Below are positions 13,264 through 24,500 of a stretch of DNA of 64,000 nt, piece by piece. A model generated the notes under the pieces. That model had not been told where the DNA came from, did no database searches, and worked only from the letters and a program-made list of their open reading frames with translations. Each line of letters begins with the position of its first letter. Within the stretch, counting starts at the first letter, position 1. The stretch comes from Campylobacter concisus (GTDB taxonomy: Bacteria > Campylobacterota > Campylobacteria > Campylobacterales > Campylobacteraceae), in NCBI RefSeq assembly GCF_003048375.1, contig NZ_CP021643.1, forward strand, positions 1 through 64,000, in the 5' to 3' direction. The position numbers were made by a program, and so were the translations under genes.

Positions 13264-16200
13264 TTACTTCATTTTAGGCTTAAATATGTTTTCAAAAGTG
13301 TCAATTATTTGATTAAGATTTCTATCATCTTTACTTACCTCTGAAATCTTTTTCATTGCTGTATCTACTTTTTTTATTATATTTTTTGCTATTGTGCTTT
13401 TAAATGCAAAGTCAGCAACATTTTTAATACCATCTTTTACCTCACCAATATCAAGCATAGGTTCTTTCTTAAAAATATCAATGCTTTTTAAATTTTTAAG
13501 AAAAGGTTCATTTTTGGCAAAAGAGTTTGAATTTATAGTTGAGTTGAATTGTGTTCCAACAACCTTTTTTAACTCAGATACTTGTTTCATAAAATCTCCA
13601 ACACCACTAATACCTTTTAATTTTAACATGCCTTGCATTATGTTTAGATACTCCTTACCTTGAATATCTAAAACTCTTAAGGCATCAGTAGAAAATAATT
13701 TTGCATACCCTAATTTGTCAGTAGGCATCTTTGATATAGCTTCACTGCTAAAGCCAGCTCCTTTTAGAACACTTGCAATTCTAAAAGGGTCTTTTTGCCC
13801 TATAATATGATCAAATTTTTGGGTAAAAATAGCAGAAGCTAAGCTGCTCGAAGGTTTTTGATTTGGATCCATGCTCTCATTCTCTTTTGCTCCAGCTATT
13901 TTTTGAAAGATGGCCTTTGCAAAAATCAAGCTAGTTCCTACTGCTGTTTTTTTCAAAAATTCCATAGTAGAGTCAAGTTTTTCTTTATCCACGCTTGTTT
14001 TGTGGGTCATTTCACTACGATTTTGCATGCCAATCAGTTCAGGTCTTTCGCCATAACTTAATTTATCTGCAAAGTTAAGCTTTGTAAATAAGAGTTTTAT
14101 TGGTAGGATTTTTGATACCCTTGCTGGATCAGTTTTGAAATCTTTATTTATCTCGTCAGAATATTTCACATTATTAGTAAGAATAGAGAACCACTCTTTC
14201 GCTGCGCTTTTAAAGTCTTGTTTTAATGGGGCTAATTTTGGAATGATGTCAAGCTTATCGCCATTGCCGCTTATGATGGTTTCAAAAATTTTTCCATACA
14301 CTCCGATACCATCAGGCTCTTTGTTTTGTTTTTCTAAAATATTTGATTTTGAGCTTAATTTCTCGTCAGCTTCTTTATATTTTTTATAGGCACTAGATAA
14401 TATTTTATCACCAATATATACAGCTACTCCAGTAACTGGATTTATCTTAGCAACTGTTTTAATCAAATGTTCTTTAATGCGGCTACTTACACCTGATTTT
14501 TCCGCTAGATCTTTTAAAATTTCACCACCAGCATCTTTTATTTTATCGCTTTTAGACATTCTGCTTAGACTATTTTGGACAGAATTTTTAATGCTATTAT
14601 GTTCTTCATTCGTCAGGCCAGCGTCCTTAAAGAGAGAACCAAATTGTCTTTCTATGTGTTTTGTTATTAATTTTTCTTGTTCCTCTTTTTTACTACTATA
14701 CTCTTTTATGTCGTTTTCAAGTGTTTTTCTATTTTCTGCTCCTGCGTATCTAATGTTTTCATTGTAGTAGTTTATTTTTTCTATGGAGCTATGGATGTTC
14801 TTTATGTTTTCAGCATCTTTTAAAATATACTTAGGATTGTTGTTTTCTTTCATAATACGTTCGTCATCTATGGCGTCAAGAATATAGTTGCCAATATTTT
14901 TCTTAAAATCTTTATTTTTTATGCCAATGTTTTCTTCGTTTATTTTGCTTGTGATTTGTGCTTCAAGATCCTTAAAGTTCATTTCGCCAGTTTTAATGAA
15001 ATTTTGATGAAATTTATCTAATCCATCTTGGACTATTTTGGCAAACTTAATATTTTCTTGATCGCTTAAGCCAAATTTCTCTTGATCCAACACCTTTGCC
15101 ATAATAATACTATTGGCTTTTATCAAATTATATTTGTCTGAAAAATTTTTGAAATTTTCTTTAGCAAATTCTTCTAGCTTATCTATGTTTTTATTTAAAT
15201 GACTATCTTTTTTAAGCAATGGTCTATTTACTAAATTAAAGATACTGTCCGATGCTTCGATAGCCAGCTTGTCTTTCTGCTTTAAGGTGAATTCATTACC
15301 ATAAGCATCCAAAATTTTAGATCTCTCTTGGGCTGCGATTTTTTTAGCTGAGCTTTTTTCTAGCTGGGACGTCGCTATGGCATAAGTAGTTCTTGTTTTA
15401 GAGAAAAGATTTTGTAGTTCTTCTAAATCTGCTTTATTCTTTTTTAAAATAGCGTCTAGTTGGTCGCTTAGATTATAAACATTATTAAAATCAGTTTTTA
15501 TATCGTGTTTGTCGAGTTTGTCTATAATATAATTACGCAAATTTTGCTCTTCTTTGTCTGATTTATCAATACGATACTTGGACATATCTCTTAACATCTC
15601 ATTTAGGCTTGACTTATAAATAAGGTTTTTAGGATCTGCTCCATCTTGTTTTGCAAGAGTTGCCGCTTCATCGTAAATTTCACCCATAGCAGAGTATCTT
15701 TCATATAAGTCTAAATTATTTATGTCGTCCCTGGTCCATTTTTTTTCTTTCAACATTTCATCATAAGCTTGTTGAAAATATTTACCATGCGCTGGAGGCT
15801 CAATATTATCTACAATATCCTCCAATGCCCTATCAGCCTGAGAAAGCTTATTATTTACCTCTGCAAGCTCTGCCAAGCTTTGTTCTTGACTGGCTTTTAG
15901 CTGCTCAATTCTCTCTATGCTGCCTTCTTTTGCCAAATTTTCAGTTTGTTGGTGGAGTTTTTTTATCTCTTCTCCAGTTAAATCTTGTTCAAAATAACCA
16001 TCGGCTATCATGTCTTCAGTTGAATTATATTTTCCTCCTGAAACGGCTTTTGTAGCTTCGTCGATGTTATCTTCTATATCTTTGTTTAGCTCTTTTATAA
16101 ACTCATCTTTGCTTTGTATATTGTCGTTATATCCTTGAATATCTCTTTCCATTTTTTTTAGATACTCTTTTTTTTCATCTGCTGAAAGGTTCATAAAATT

Positions 16201-17010
16201 TGCTAGCTCTTTGAGGTTCTTTTTATCCATATAGTTATGCGTGGTTTTAATTGTGTGTGGTGTTTCTATTGCATGATGAATTGCTTTTGCTGCAATAAAA
16301 AAATACGCAAAAAAAGCCAAAGCTGGCGAACCTAGCATTTTATTATAGGTTTCATCAATCTCTTTTAATTTCTTTTTTGCATTTTCTAAATCCTCTTTAA
16401 AGCAATTTTCTATTTGTTGATGATCATACATGCCATCACCACTGGCTTGCGCTATTTTGGTTGATGCGCATTTATTTAGCGAAACTGAACTAGGCAAAAA
16501 GCCATAGCGTGTCTTTAATAGGGTTTGGAGCTTTTCTTCGCTTTGGCGTTTAAGAAAATTTGATATATTGCGCTTATCTTGCTCTTGTGCGTTTCTTTCT
16601 TCGTAAGCTCTTTTACCTTCTTGCTGGTTTGCCTTATCAAAATCTTCACTAGACCCCATTTTAAAAGCGTCCCAATCTACATGTTTGCTAGTTTTTTCGT
16701 TGTCTTTTAAAGTATTTGCACTATTTGTCGCAATCTTTTCTTCTTTGTCTTCTAAAACGTCCGTTACATTATCAAAATGTGGCTTATTATTTATGTTTGG
16801 CTCGTTGCCAATGCCATCCGCAAAAATTTCTTGCTCCAAAGCTGAAGTTTTTTTAATAGGGTTTGGCTGTTCTTGCTGAGCTGTTTTAGGAATAGTTTGC
16901 TCTGCCCTATCTACTTTAAGATCTTCTAGCTCCATCTCCTCATATTCGTCTTTTTGTGGCTTTATAGCGAAGTTGTTAGCAAAATTTTTTAGTTGTTCTT
17001 GATCCATCAT
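13264..17010 (-). CDS. Giant coiled-coil protein of unknown function, 1248 aa
   Basis: I do not recognise this protein. The first 150 residues are acidic and low-complexity. A hydrophobic segment occurs near residue 228 (LAFFAYFFIAAKAIHHAI) and another near residue 1030 (AVGTSLIFAKAIFQKIAGA). Between them are long, charged, heptad-like helices consistent with extended coiled coil. It could be a structural or membrane-tethered scaffold protein. Its start overlaps the stop of the 17007-18110 gene (4 bp), so the two are translationally coupled. Confidence 0.7.
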   Translation of the reverse strand: MMDQEQLKNFANNFAIKPQKDEYEEMELEDLKVDRAEQTIPKTAQQEQPNPIKKTSALEQEIFADGIGNEPNINNKPHFDNVTDVLEDKEEKIATNSANTLKDNEKTSKHVDWDAFKMGSSEDFDKANQQEGKRAYEERNAQEQDKRNISNFLKRQSEEKLQTLLKTRYGFLPSSVSLNKCASTKIAQASGDGMYDHQQIENCFKEDLENAKKKLKEIDETYNKMLGSPALAFFAYFFIAAKAIHHAIETPHTIKTTHNYMDKKNLKELANFMNLSADEKKEYLKKMERDIQGYNDNIQSKDEFIKELNKDIEDNIDEATKAVSGGKYNSTEDMIADGYFEQDLTGEEIKKLHQQTENLAKEGSIERIEQLKASQEQSLAELAEVNNKLSQADRALEDIVDNIEPPAHGKYFQQAYDEMLKEKKWTRDDINNLDLYERYSAMGEIYDEAATLAKQDGADPKNLIYKSSLNEMLRDMSKYRIDKSDKEEQNLRNYIIDKLDKHDIKTDFNNVYNLSDQLDAILKKNKADLEELQNLFSKTRTTYAIATSQLEKSSAKKIAAQERSKILDAYGNEFTLKQKDKLAIEASDSIFNLVNRPLLKKDSHLNKNIDKLEEFAKENFKNFSDKYNLIKANSIIMAKVLDQEKFGLSDQENIKFAKIVQDGLDKFHQNFIKTGEMNFKDLEAQITSKINEENIGIKNKDFKKNIGNYILDAIDDERIMKENNNPKYILKDAENIKNIHSSIEKINYYNENIRYAGAENRKTLENDIKEYSSKKEEQEKLITKHIERQFGSLFKDAGLTNEEHNSIKNSVQNSLSRMSKSDKIKDAGGEILKDLAEKSGVSSRIKEHLIKTVAKINPVTGVAVYIGDKILSSAYKKYKEADEKLSSKSNILEKQNKEPDGIGVYGKIFETIISGNGDKLDIIPKLAPLKQDFKSAAKEWFSILTNNVKYSDEINKDFKTDPARVSKILPIKLLFTKLNFADKLSYGERPELIGMQNRSEMTHKTSVDKEKLDSTMEFLKKTAVGTSLIFAKAIFQKIAGAKENESMDPNQKPSSSLASAIFTQKFDHIIGQKDPFRIASVLKGAGFSSEAISKMPTDKLGYAKLFSTDALRVLDIQGKEYLNIMQGMLKLKGISGVGDFMKQVSELKKVVGTQFNSTINSNSFAKNEPFLKNLKSIDIFKKEPMLDIGEVKDGIKNVADFAFKSTIAKNIIKKVDTAMKKISEVSKDDRNLNQIIDTFENIFKPKMK

Positions 17011-18110
17011 ATTTCCTTTATTTTATTATCTATTTGTTTGGCTGATGAGTAGTTATAGTTTAAATAATAGTTATCACATATTCTTTTGGGGATGTCGATC
17101 AAAAATGGATCTATGTCCTTTTTAATACTCTCCATATATGCCTTTAGATCATTATCTGCTTTGATAAAGTTATTGCGTAGCATGTCAGCAAGTGGCATAA
17201 CGATAAGATTGCCGTATTTTTCGTAAAAAGACTTTGAAAATTCATAAAGACCTGATACTTGGCGATCTAAAAGCTTTGAGATACTCATAAAAATGCCGTT
17301 AGGGTCTTGAATATCGGTTTTTATATTTTCATAAAAAAGCTCAAATGCTCTATTATAAAGCTTTTCGTCAAAGTCGATCAAACTAATTACTTCGTCAGGT
17401 GTAAAGTCAGCTTGTGCCTCTCTCATTACTTCAAGCAAAATAGCTATGCACTGAGGATCTCTCTCTTTGTTGTAAAGTTCATCTATACAATCTAAATCAT
17501 TGGTGGCAATAAGTTTTTCAACCACCCTTTGCATAAATATATCAGCAAATGAATTTTTTGCAACATTTACTGAAAAGCTAAATAGTGTCAAATTATTTTG
17601 AATACTATTTAGAGCAGCTTCGCCAAAATCTTCATTGTTTCTAATAGCATTACTGATGGCTTCTTTTAGATATGATGGAACAAATTCTTCCATTTCTGAT
17701 AAAACGTAATCCAACTCTTCAATTATGCTTTGTCTAAGCTCGCTTGCCTCGTTAAAGCTGTATTCAAAAATATTTTTACCCTTAATGGTGACGTTGCCTA
17801 TTTCATCTTTCTTTTCTAAAAAGGCATTTTTTAAAGCAGGATATGCAATAGAGCTAAAATTTGCTAGTTCCTCTTTTATATTTTCATCGGAGCTTTCAAC
17901 GGCCAACTCTAATTTCTTCTCATTGTTGATAAAATCATTTATGCTAATTATGTCAAGTGCGCATTCTAACATTTGGAAATTCTTAACAAGGTCGTTAAAA
18001 TAATTAACTAAATTTAACTGCTTATTGATTACCTTTTTAAAGGCTTCGTTGTCATCAAAATCATAATTATAAATATTTTCTAGCTTTTCTGTAACGATAT
18101 TAGAGTTCAT
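17007..18110 (-). CDS. Hypothetical 367-aa protein
   Basis: This is an unrecognised, acidic, mostly helical soluble protein without membrane segments. It is coupled by 4-bp overlaps to both the gene before it (18107-19033) and the one after it (13264-17010), the hallmark of proteins made in fixed ratio. The helical-repeat-like pattern (short amphipathic helices separated by Asp/Asn turns) could form a solenoid, but no named repeat family is clear. Confidence 0.65.
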   Translation of the reverse strand: MNSNIVTEKLENIYNYDFDDNEAFKKVINKQLNLVNYFNDLVKNFQMLECALDIISINDFINNEKKLELAVESSDENIKEELANFSSIAYPALKNAFLEKKDEIGNVTIKGKNIFEYSFNEASELRQSIIEELDYVLSEMEEFVPSYLKEAISNAIRNNEDFGEAALNSIQNNLTLFSFSVNVAKNSFADIFMQRVVEKLIATNDLDCIDELYNKERDPQCIAILLEVMREAQADFTPDEVISLIDFDEKLYNRAFELFYENIKTDIQDPNGIFMSISKLLDRQVSGLYEFSKSFYEKYGNLIVMPLADMLRNNFIKADNDLKAYMESIKKDIDPFLIDIPKRICDNYYLNYNYSSAKQIDNKIKEI

Positions 18111-19033
18111 CTTTTAAAAATCCTTTGTGCTTCGTCGCTTTGATCTACATTTTCCCAAAAACAATCTAATGCCTGAGTGTATAACCTGCATTCATCTCTC
18201 TCTTGTCGGCCATTAAATTTAAATTTCTTTTTTGAAATATCAAAAATAAACAGCTCCCCCTCGGTTGCAGATTTTAAAACAATCTCATCAAGGGAGTAAT
18301 TCACTTTTTTTTCATTTATGTCAAAATGGCTTAAACCAATATTTAGACAATGAATAGCGTATTGGCTTTTGTCATTTACCATGCCAAGTGCAGAAAATTT
18401 AATAAATTCATCTATGAACTTATTTTTATAATTCGTATCGGCATCATCGCTATAATATGTTTCAAAAAATTTCTCATACTCCAAATCCTCTTCCGCACCA
18501 TTGCTAATGTCCCTTAGTGAATAGTCAATATGAAAAATATCTAGTAGATCATTTAGATTGTTTGGCTTAGATAGTAATTTTTGGCTATAACCATTTGTTT
18601 GATACTCACAAATCAAATGCGTTATTTCTTTTATTCTTTTTGCCTTTAGCCCATTCCAAGCTTGTATAGCTACTTCATTTGCTTGCACTAGAGCGTTGCT
18701 TGTTTGAAAATCAAAAAAGTCTTTATAATAAAGATTGTGATTAAGGCTTTTGCTTAGTTTGTTGAAATTTGCAATAAATGGCTCTTTATCTAACTCTTCG
18801 CAAAATTCATCGTCATAGTTCTCTGCTATGCAATAGTTTAGACCAAAGTAGATATATTCTGCCATATTACAAGTTCTGGTATAAAGATCAAGCCACTCTT
18901 TTTTGCTAAGAGAATTGTCAGTTATAGACATTTTTTCAAATGCCTGGTTAAAAGCATTTATTTCGTTCATATATATATTTTTGGCTTCTTTAAAAGTAGT
19001 TTGATTGTCAATATATGCGTTTTCTTTTGGCAT
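18107..19033 (-). CDS. Hypothetical 308-aa protein
   Basis: This is an unrecognised acidic, Tyr- and Asn-rich, helical protein. It starts at an ATG that overlaps the stop of the ParB-like gene by 1 bp and itself overlaps the next gene by 4 bp. There is no signal peptide, membrane span or enzymatic motif. Its position directly after a ParB-like gene suggests it could take part in the same DNA-bound complex, but only context supports this. Confidence 0.65.
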   Translation of the reverse strand: MPKENAYIDNQTTFKEAKNIYMNEINAFNQAFEKMSITDNSLSKKEWLDLYTRTCNMAEYIYFGLNYCIAENYDDEFCEELDKEPFIANFNKLSKSLNHNLYYKDFFDFQTSNALVQANEVAIQAWNGLKAKRIKEITHLICEYQTNGYSQKLLSKPNNLNDLLDIFHIDYSLRDISNGAEEDLEYEKFFETYYSDDADTNYKNKFIDEFIKFSALGMVNDKSQYAIHCLNIGLSHFDINEKKVNYSLDEIVLKSATEGELFIFDISKKKFKFNGRQERDECRLYTQALDCFWENVDQSDEAQRIFKR

Positions 19034-20142
19034 TATATGCTATCTCCTTTTTCTATAAGACTTTTCTCGATAAATTCTTTAAGCTTATGTAATTTCTCGG
19101 CAGGCATAGATTTAATAAGAGTATTGATCTCCCTACTTAAAACAATTTTGGGTTCTTTCTTTTTTTCATTTTTGTAATTTTGCATTATCTCTTTTAGCTT
19201 CTCGCACAAAAATAGCATTAAATTATCAGACCATTCCGTAAGAGGCTCTATGCCAGCTTTCTTTACAAAGTTTTCTATATAAGAATTGTCTATATTATCA
19301 ATTTTATAGAAATCACTTAATTTAACATTAAAGTCATTAAGGGTTGATTTCAGACTTTCATATTCTTCAGGAGTTTGAATTGCTCTGAACATATAAGCTT
19401 CTTTTATTTTTTTAAGAGTGCTATTATGCCTTGTTTTTTTACATAACAATAGATATTTTAACTCTAGGCCATAGTGGGTAATCAGCCGTTTTTCTACAAC
19501 AGTTAGTTTGTATTTTGTAATACTATTTAGCATTCTTAAGTAAGGCATATTATTAAAAATGCCTGCAAGATTTTTTAATTCTTCAATTATAAAATTTTCT
19601 CTTGGAGTTATATTGTTTCTATTGCTGCTAATCTTTTTTACTAATGCTTTTAATTCTTCTAAAAAACCTTCCATAGCAAAATTTCTTCTTCTTAATTCGT
19701 TTTTCTTTTTTGCTTTTGCGAAATCGCTATTGCAAGCATTAAATAGAGGTAAAAACATTGCTTCTACTCTAGCAGATGGCGATAGATCTTTTCTCAAAGC
19801 ATTTTCACTATATGCTATTTGGTATATTTTCGAGTCAGGGACATCTTTTTTGATGATCTTAACTGGTATTGTTTGTAGCGGTGGTTTGTCTTCGCTTCTT
19901 AATGCGTTATTTAATGCCCTAAGAGCTGCAAGTCTTCTTCTGCCACTTATTAATTCTAGCTCTCTTTCGCCTTTTCTAGCAAAAATTAATGGCACTACAA
20001 TGCCGTTTGCTTCTATGTCTTTAACAAGAGAGAGAAAGTCTTCGCTATTTTCCAGATCACCATCGATTGATCTATCATCAAGGTTATCTCTGATTTCGTA
20101 TTCATTTGGGTCAATGCTGCTTATCTCTTCATAAAAGTCCAT
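19033..20142 (-). CDS. ParB-like nuclease-fold protein
   Basis: This 369-aa protein has an N-terminal ParB/Spo0J domain at about residues 30-135. It includes a segment like DIEANGIVVPLIFAR followed by ELISGRRRLAALRAL, the Gly-Arg-Arg-Arg motif of the ParB CTP-binding fold, then an IPVKII strand and a YSENALRKDLSPSARVEA segment. The C-terminal 230 residues are helical and unrecognised. ParB proteins load onto DNA at parS sites, normally with a ParA ATPase; no complete ParA gene is seen here, so an AAA protein upstream may be the partner instead. It may act in segregation or plasmid gene regulation. Confidence 0.8.
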   Translation of the reverse strand: MDFYEEISSIDPNEYEIRDNLDDRSIDGDLENSEDFLSLVKDIEANGIVVPLIFARKGERELELISGRRRLAALRALNNALRSEDKPPLQTIPVKIIKKDVPDSKIYQIAYSENALRKDLSPSARVEAMFLPLFNACNSDFAKAKKKNELRRRNFAMEGFLEELKALVKKISSNRNNITPRENFIIEELKNLAGIFNNMPYLRMLNSITKYKLTVVEKRLITHYGLELKYLLLCKKTRHNSTLKKIKEAYMFRAIQTPEEYESLKSTLNDFNVKLSDFYKIDNIDNSYIENFVKKAGIEPLTEWSDNLMLFLCEKLKEIMQNYKNEKKKEPKIVLSREINTLIKSMPAEKLHKLKEFIEKSLIEKGDSI

Positions 20143-20152
20143 AGGTTATTCC

Positions 20153-21571
20153 TTACATTTTTGTAAATTCCATAGTTGCGCCGTTCATTTCTTTAATGCC
20201 AGAACTCATAGATATTTGAAGTGGCGTATTTGCGTTAAAGAATTTAATTATATCAGTATCTCGTTCAGAAAAATAGTAATCTGAAAATAGTTCAGTCACG
20301 ATGCTTTCAATTTCAGCAGGAACGTATGGGAACTCGCTTCTATTTGTTTCCATTCTATCCCTATATATTGAAAAGCCATCTTCTACAAGTTGAATTGCAT
20401 CTGGGGCAAATTTATATGTTGTTTTTATTTCGTCTATTAAATTTACGGCATCTTGTTTTTTTAATAAGATCTCATACAATTCATTTTTTTGCTCTGAGCG
20501 CTTATCGCTTACTAGAGTATAGTTGTTTATTATATTCATGACTGCATCATTTGATTGAATAAGAGTTACTATTTGACTATACCTTGTGTTGTCATCATAG
20601 AAAATTACTTTTTCATTGTTTTGGTTGAGCTTTGCTGTTAAGAAAAGCATAGGGATAGAAACATTAGCAAATTTTTCTTGCGATTTTTTGATGTAATATT
20701 CAAACGTGCTAATAGCTTTTTCAGCTTTAGGGGCTGTTAAATAGATACTCTGGTCAAAACGCCCCTTTCTGAATAATTCAGGGTTCTTTTTTACAAGGTC
20801 GGTAACGTTATTTGCTGTTGCAATAAATAAGACGTCTGCCTTGTTCTTGCTATTTTTATCTGCAAATTCATTTAATGTTGTAAGCAAATAGCCTAGAACT
20901 TGTTTTGATTTTGGGCTATCATTAAACATCTTCTCTATCTCGTCTATTAAAAGAACAAATTTGCCTTCGGTAAATTTAAAGAAGCTAAAAAATTTATTCA
21001 AAAGCCCAAAAGTATCGTCGGCATTTATAAAAAAGCTAAGGTTTAGCTCTATTAGGTATCGTTTTAGCTCTCCAGCTATGCACTTGGCAAAAAATGTTTT
21101 ACCAGTGCCTGGAACACCAGTCAAGAAAAAGCCTTTTGAAATTACGCCGCATTCTTGCCTTGTTTCTATGGCCTTTAGGTTACTCATCATTGTAATAAAT
21201 GAGCCACTTGTCTTGTCAATAATGTAATCGTCAAAGGTAACGACTGGAGCATATATATTTGACCCTAGTTTCTCACGCAAGATCGTCATTGGATCAATAT
21301 TCTCTTCTTTTTGCTTTTTGGTTAGTAAGCCATACTTATTATCAACCCTTATAACGTCAAAAATGCCTTTAAATTCTGATGAAAGACTTTCTGGTAAATA
21401 TGGCGCAATAAATACTATTCTTGCAATACTTCCGTCCGCAAAGGCATTCAAAATGGCTTCTTTGCTTCTTGCAAAAACCAAATTTTCTTCAGACAGATTA
21501 TATTTCGCTGCCAACTCCTTTTTGCCTTCTTCTGAATAATAGTATTCGTCATCTACTTTTAAATATAACAT
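20153..21571 (-). CDS. AAA+ ATPase (classical AAA clade)
   Basis: This 472-aa protein has an AAA module in its middle: Walker A GVPGTGKTFFAK near residue 152, Walker B FVLLIDEIEKMF near residue 205, a sensor-1 segment (LFIATANNVTDL) and an arginine-finger-like RKGRFD. This is the pattern of proteasome-, FtsH- or ClpX-like remodelling ATPases. The N-terminal 130 residues are an unrecognised adaptor domain. The C-terminus has no protease domain, so it is more likely a remodeller than a protease. It overlaps the stop of the giant 2458-aa gene by 1 bp and precedes the ParB-like gene by 10 bp. Confidence 0.85.
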   Translation of the reverse strand: MLYLKVDDEYYYSEEGKKELAAKYNLSEENLVFARSKEAILNAFADGSIARIVFIAPYLPESLSSEFKGIFDVIRVDNKYGLLTKKQKEENIDPMTILREKLGSNIYAPVVTFDDYIIDKTSGSFITMMSNLKAIETRQECGVISKGFFLTGVPGTGKTFFAKCIAGELKRYLIELNLSFFINADDTFGLLNKFFSFFKFTEGKFVLLIDEIEKMFNDSPKSKQVLGYLLTTLNEFADKNSKNKADVLFIATANNVTDLVKKNPELFRKGRFDQSIYLTAPKAEKAISTFEYYIKKSQEKFANVSIPMLFLTAKLNQNNEKVIFYDDNTRYSQIVTLIQSNDAVMNIINNYTLVSDKRSEQKNELYEILLKKQDAVNLIDEIKTTYKFAPDAIQLVEDGFSIYRDRMETNRSEFPYVPAEIESIVTELFSDYYFSERDTDIIKFFNANTPLQISMSSGIKEMNGATMEFTKM

Positions 21572-24500
21572 TAAATTTTTGCTCCTATTGTGTTTTTGTT
21601 TTCTTCGTTTTTATCCTGCTTGATACCAAATTTATTATTTATAATATTTTCTGATAAGCTTTTGGTTTCTAGCTTATACACAGCAGCTAAGCTCATTTTT
21701 ACGTAGTCTTCGTCCATTTTCGGACTACTTAAATAAGAGTCACTATAAGCCTTTAATAGATAAGGTATTCTGCTGGCTTCTTTAGGAATAATGACCGCAA
21801 CAGTGTTTTTATTATAAGAATACGCGAGGTTGCTTATTTGTTGCATTGCATCATTATCCAATTTTCCATCCTCAAATATATTTTGCATTTTATCTATAAT
21901 GTCAGTTTGCTTAAAGAAACCATCTCTCTTTTCTAGGACTAAATCATATTTCTTAAAAGAAACATTAAGTCTTTGGACAAATTTTTCATTCTTACCATAA
22001 TGTTTTGCAAAAATATCTCTTGCTTCTGGACTATCTGTTCGTGAAGCAGATTGAATAAACGCTGCAAAATTATTTCTAACCTCTTGCCCATCAATATAGA
22101 GGCTATATGCTTCTGGATGATAGCTTCTAAATTGCATACCTTCGGCCGTAGCTTTTCTATTTGAAATAATTACATCAGGATCAGCGTCCATGCTATGAAA
22201 TTTATTAATCTCATCTTGGAGCTTATTCTTCTCAGTGATAAGTTTAAAACTTATGTTGTGATTATCTCTAATCTCTTCAAGATTAATTTTATTAATGGCA
22301 GAAATTACTTGCTGGTTCTCGCTAAATAGCAATATGGATTTATTTTTATTATCTGAATTTGTTTTTATCATGGTTTCAAGCACAAGCAGTGAGCTTAAAA
22401 GAGAAGAGCCTATCTTGTCTGTAAAAAGCGGAAATTTATAGCCTTTTTGGAGCTGCTCTTCAATTAGATCTTTTGCACCTTTATTTACCAGGGTATAAAA
22501 AGAATAGAAGGTATCATAATTTCCAGCACTTACCTTTTCTTTGTATAGCACATTGCCATCATTGTCATCTAGTAAATATCTGCCTACATTTGGCAACATT
22601 TCTTTTACCATGTCGTAGTCAAATGTGATTTGAAGAGATAAGTTTATCTTTTTGTTATTTGTGCCATCTACAATAGAAAAATCAGGCTTTATTAATAAGT
22701 TAGTTAAATTTTGCTTTATAAAATTTTTATTTATTGCTAAATTAAAACCCATTTGGGTATCAAAACCATTCTCACTATGAAATTCTATTTTTTTCTCGTT
22801 GTTGATATACGGCAAAATTTTTGGTAAAAAGACCTCTTTTGCAATATTGTATTTTAAAAGTAACTTCTCTTTATTTTTATTTGCATTAATAACAACATCT
22901 GGCAATCCACCATTTATTGCAGCCTCTTTAATCATTTCAAGTCCAGACGTTTCTTTATCGTCCTTGTTCTCCATAACAATAAAGTCTTTGATAGACATAT
23001 CGAAGCCATAATAGTCTATTAAATTCTGAAATCCTTTTAGGTTTTCGCCGACGAGCTTGTTAAAAAGCCTTTTTTCTTTTTTAATATCCTCTGCTTCATC
23101 ATCTTCAATTTTTACTTTGATAAGAGATATTTTTAGGGCATCAACAAGGCCATTAATTGTGCTTATAAATTTATTAGCTTTATTTTGAACAAAATATTTT
23201 TTTGCATAAAGAGATGCGATAGCAAATTTATTGTTGTAAATGTATGTATCTTTATCTATTTTTACATCATAAAGCGTATCAGGTGATTTTGTGATTTTTA
23301 GTTTATCTGCTTCTGATTTTGCTCTAAAATTTTCTGCCAAAATAGAGGCATTAGAGCATAACAAGACATTTTCTTTGTCTGCTAAATTTGGAAAATATTC
23401 TTGCACAAAGCTGATATCGGCTAAGTCTATGCTATCAACTTCTTTAAATTTTTTAATATCATCTTCAATGTATTTTTTAGACAATGCGCTAATAATAGTT
23501 TCAAAAGCACGATTGATACCACTCAAAATACCGCCATCACTTTTCAACTTATCTTTATCGTTTAAAATTTCTTCATAAGAAGATGTATCTATTGCTTCGT
23601 TACGTCTAGCCATAAATTCTTCTAATTGTCCGCATAAAGCAGGTAAAACCCTATTAGCTCTTACTAAAAATGGATCAAACTTTGCATGCCTATCATGATC
23701 AGTTGCGCTAATAAAGGCATCTTTGGTCACTAGATCATTTATTTCTGGTAGTGTTGTTGCGAGGTATATAATACTTGATAAAAGATCTGGTATCTCCCTT
23801 ATAGAAAAAACACTTTGTAAATTTTCTTTTTTGGTAGCAGAAATTTCAACAGATATATTGCTATTTAAAATGGCGTTTTGTAATCCAATATTGCTTAGAG
23901 TATCTTCTCCTTGGTTCTTATGTGACTCGTCTATTATGTTTATAGACGCATTTTTACCATTTTGTAGAGTAAAGGTATTACTCTTGGTGCTTAATATTTT
24001 GGCTTGATCACTTGCTCTTAGTTTTATACTCTCTTTAGTATCTAACGAAATTTTTGTTTCCCAGGATTGATTATTGTTTTTTATAAAATCTACCGTTATT
24101 ATGTTTTTATTAAGTTGGACACTTTCAAAAAGCTCTTGTTTTTCAGGGTTAAATTTTAAGCCTTGCGGCTTTGCTGAAACAATAGACAGCCCATACTTAG
24201 AAAACTTACTAGGCATTAGGATAAAATCAGAATTTTGCTTGTAGTTTAGCCTTAAAGACTGAGTATTAGCATTGCTTGAATTATTCGTATATTTATCCAA
24301 AAGTAGCTGGTAATCTTTTCTTCTGCCAATAGTGTTTGAGTTGCTATTTATAGCAGGAAAAAGAAAATCTTTATAAGCAGAAAGTAAAATTTCTTTGTTA
24401 TGTCTTAGGGCAAAACTATTTTTAAGACTATCTAAGCCTTCATGTAATTGTGATATTAGCTCGTCATAATTTACCACATTAAGCAGTGGTAAAGCTCTAT

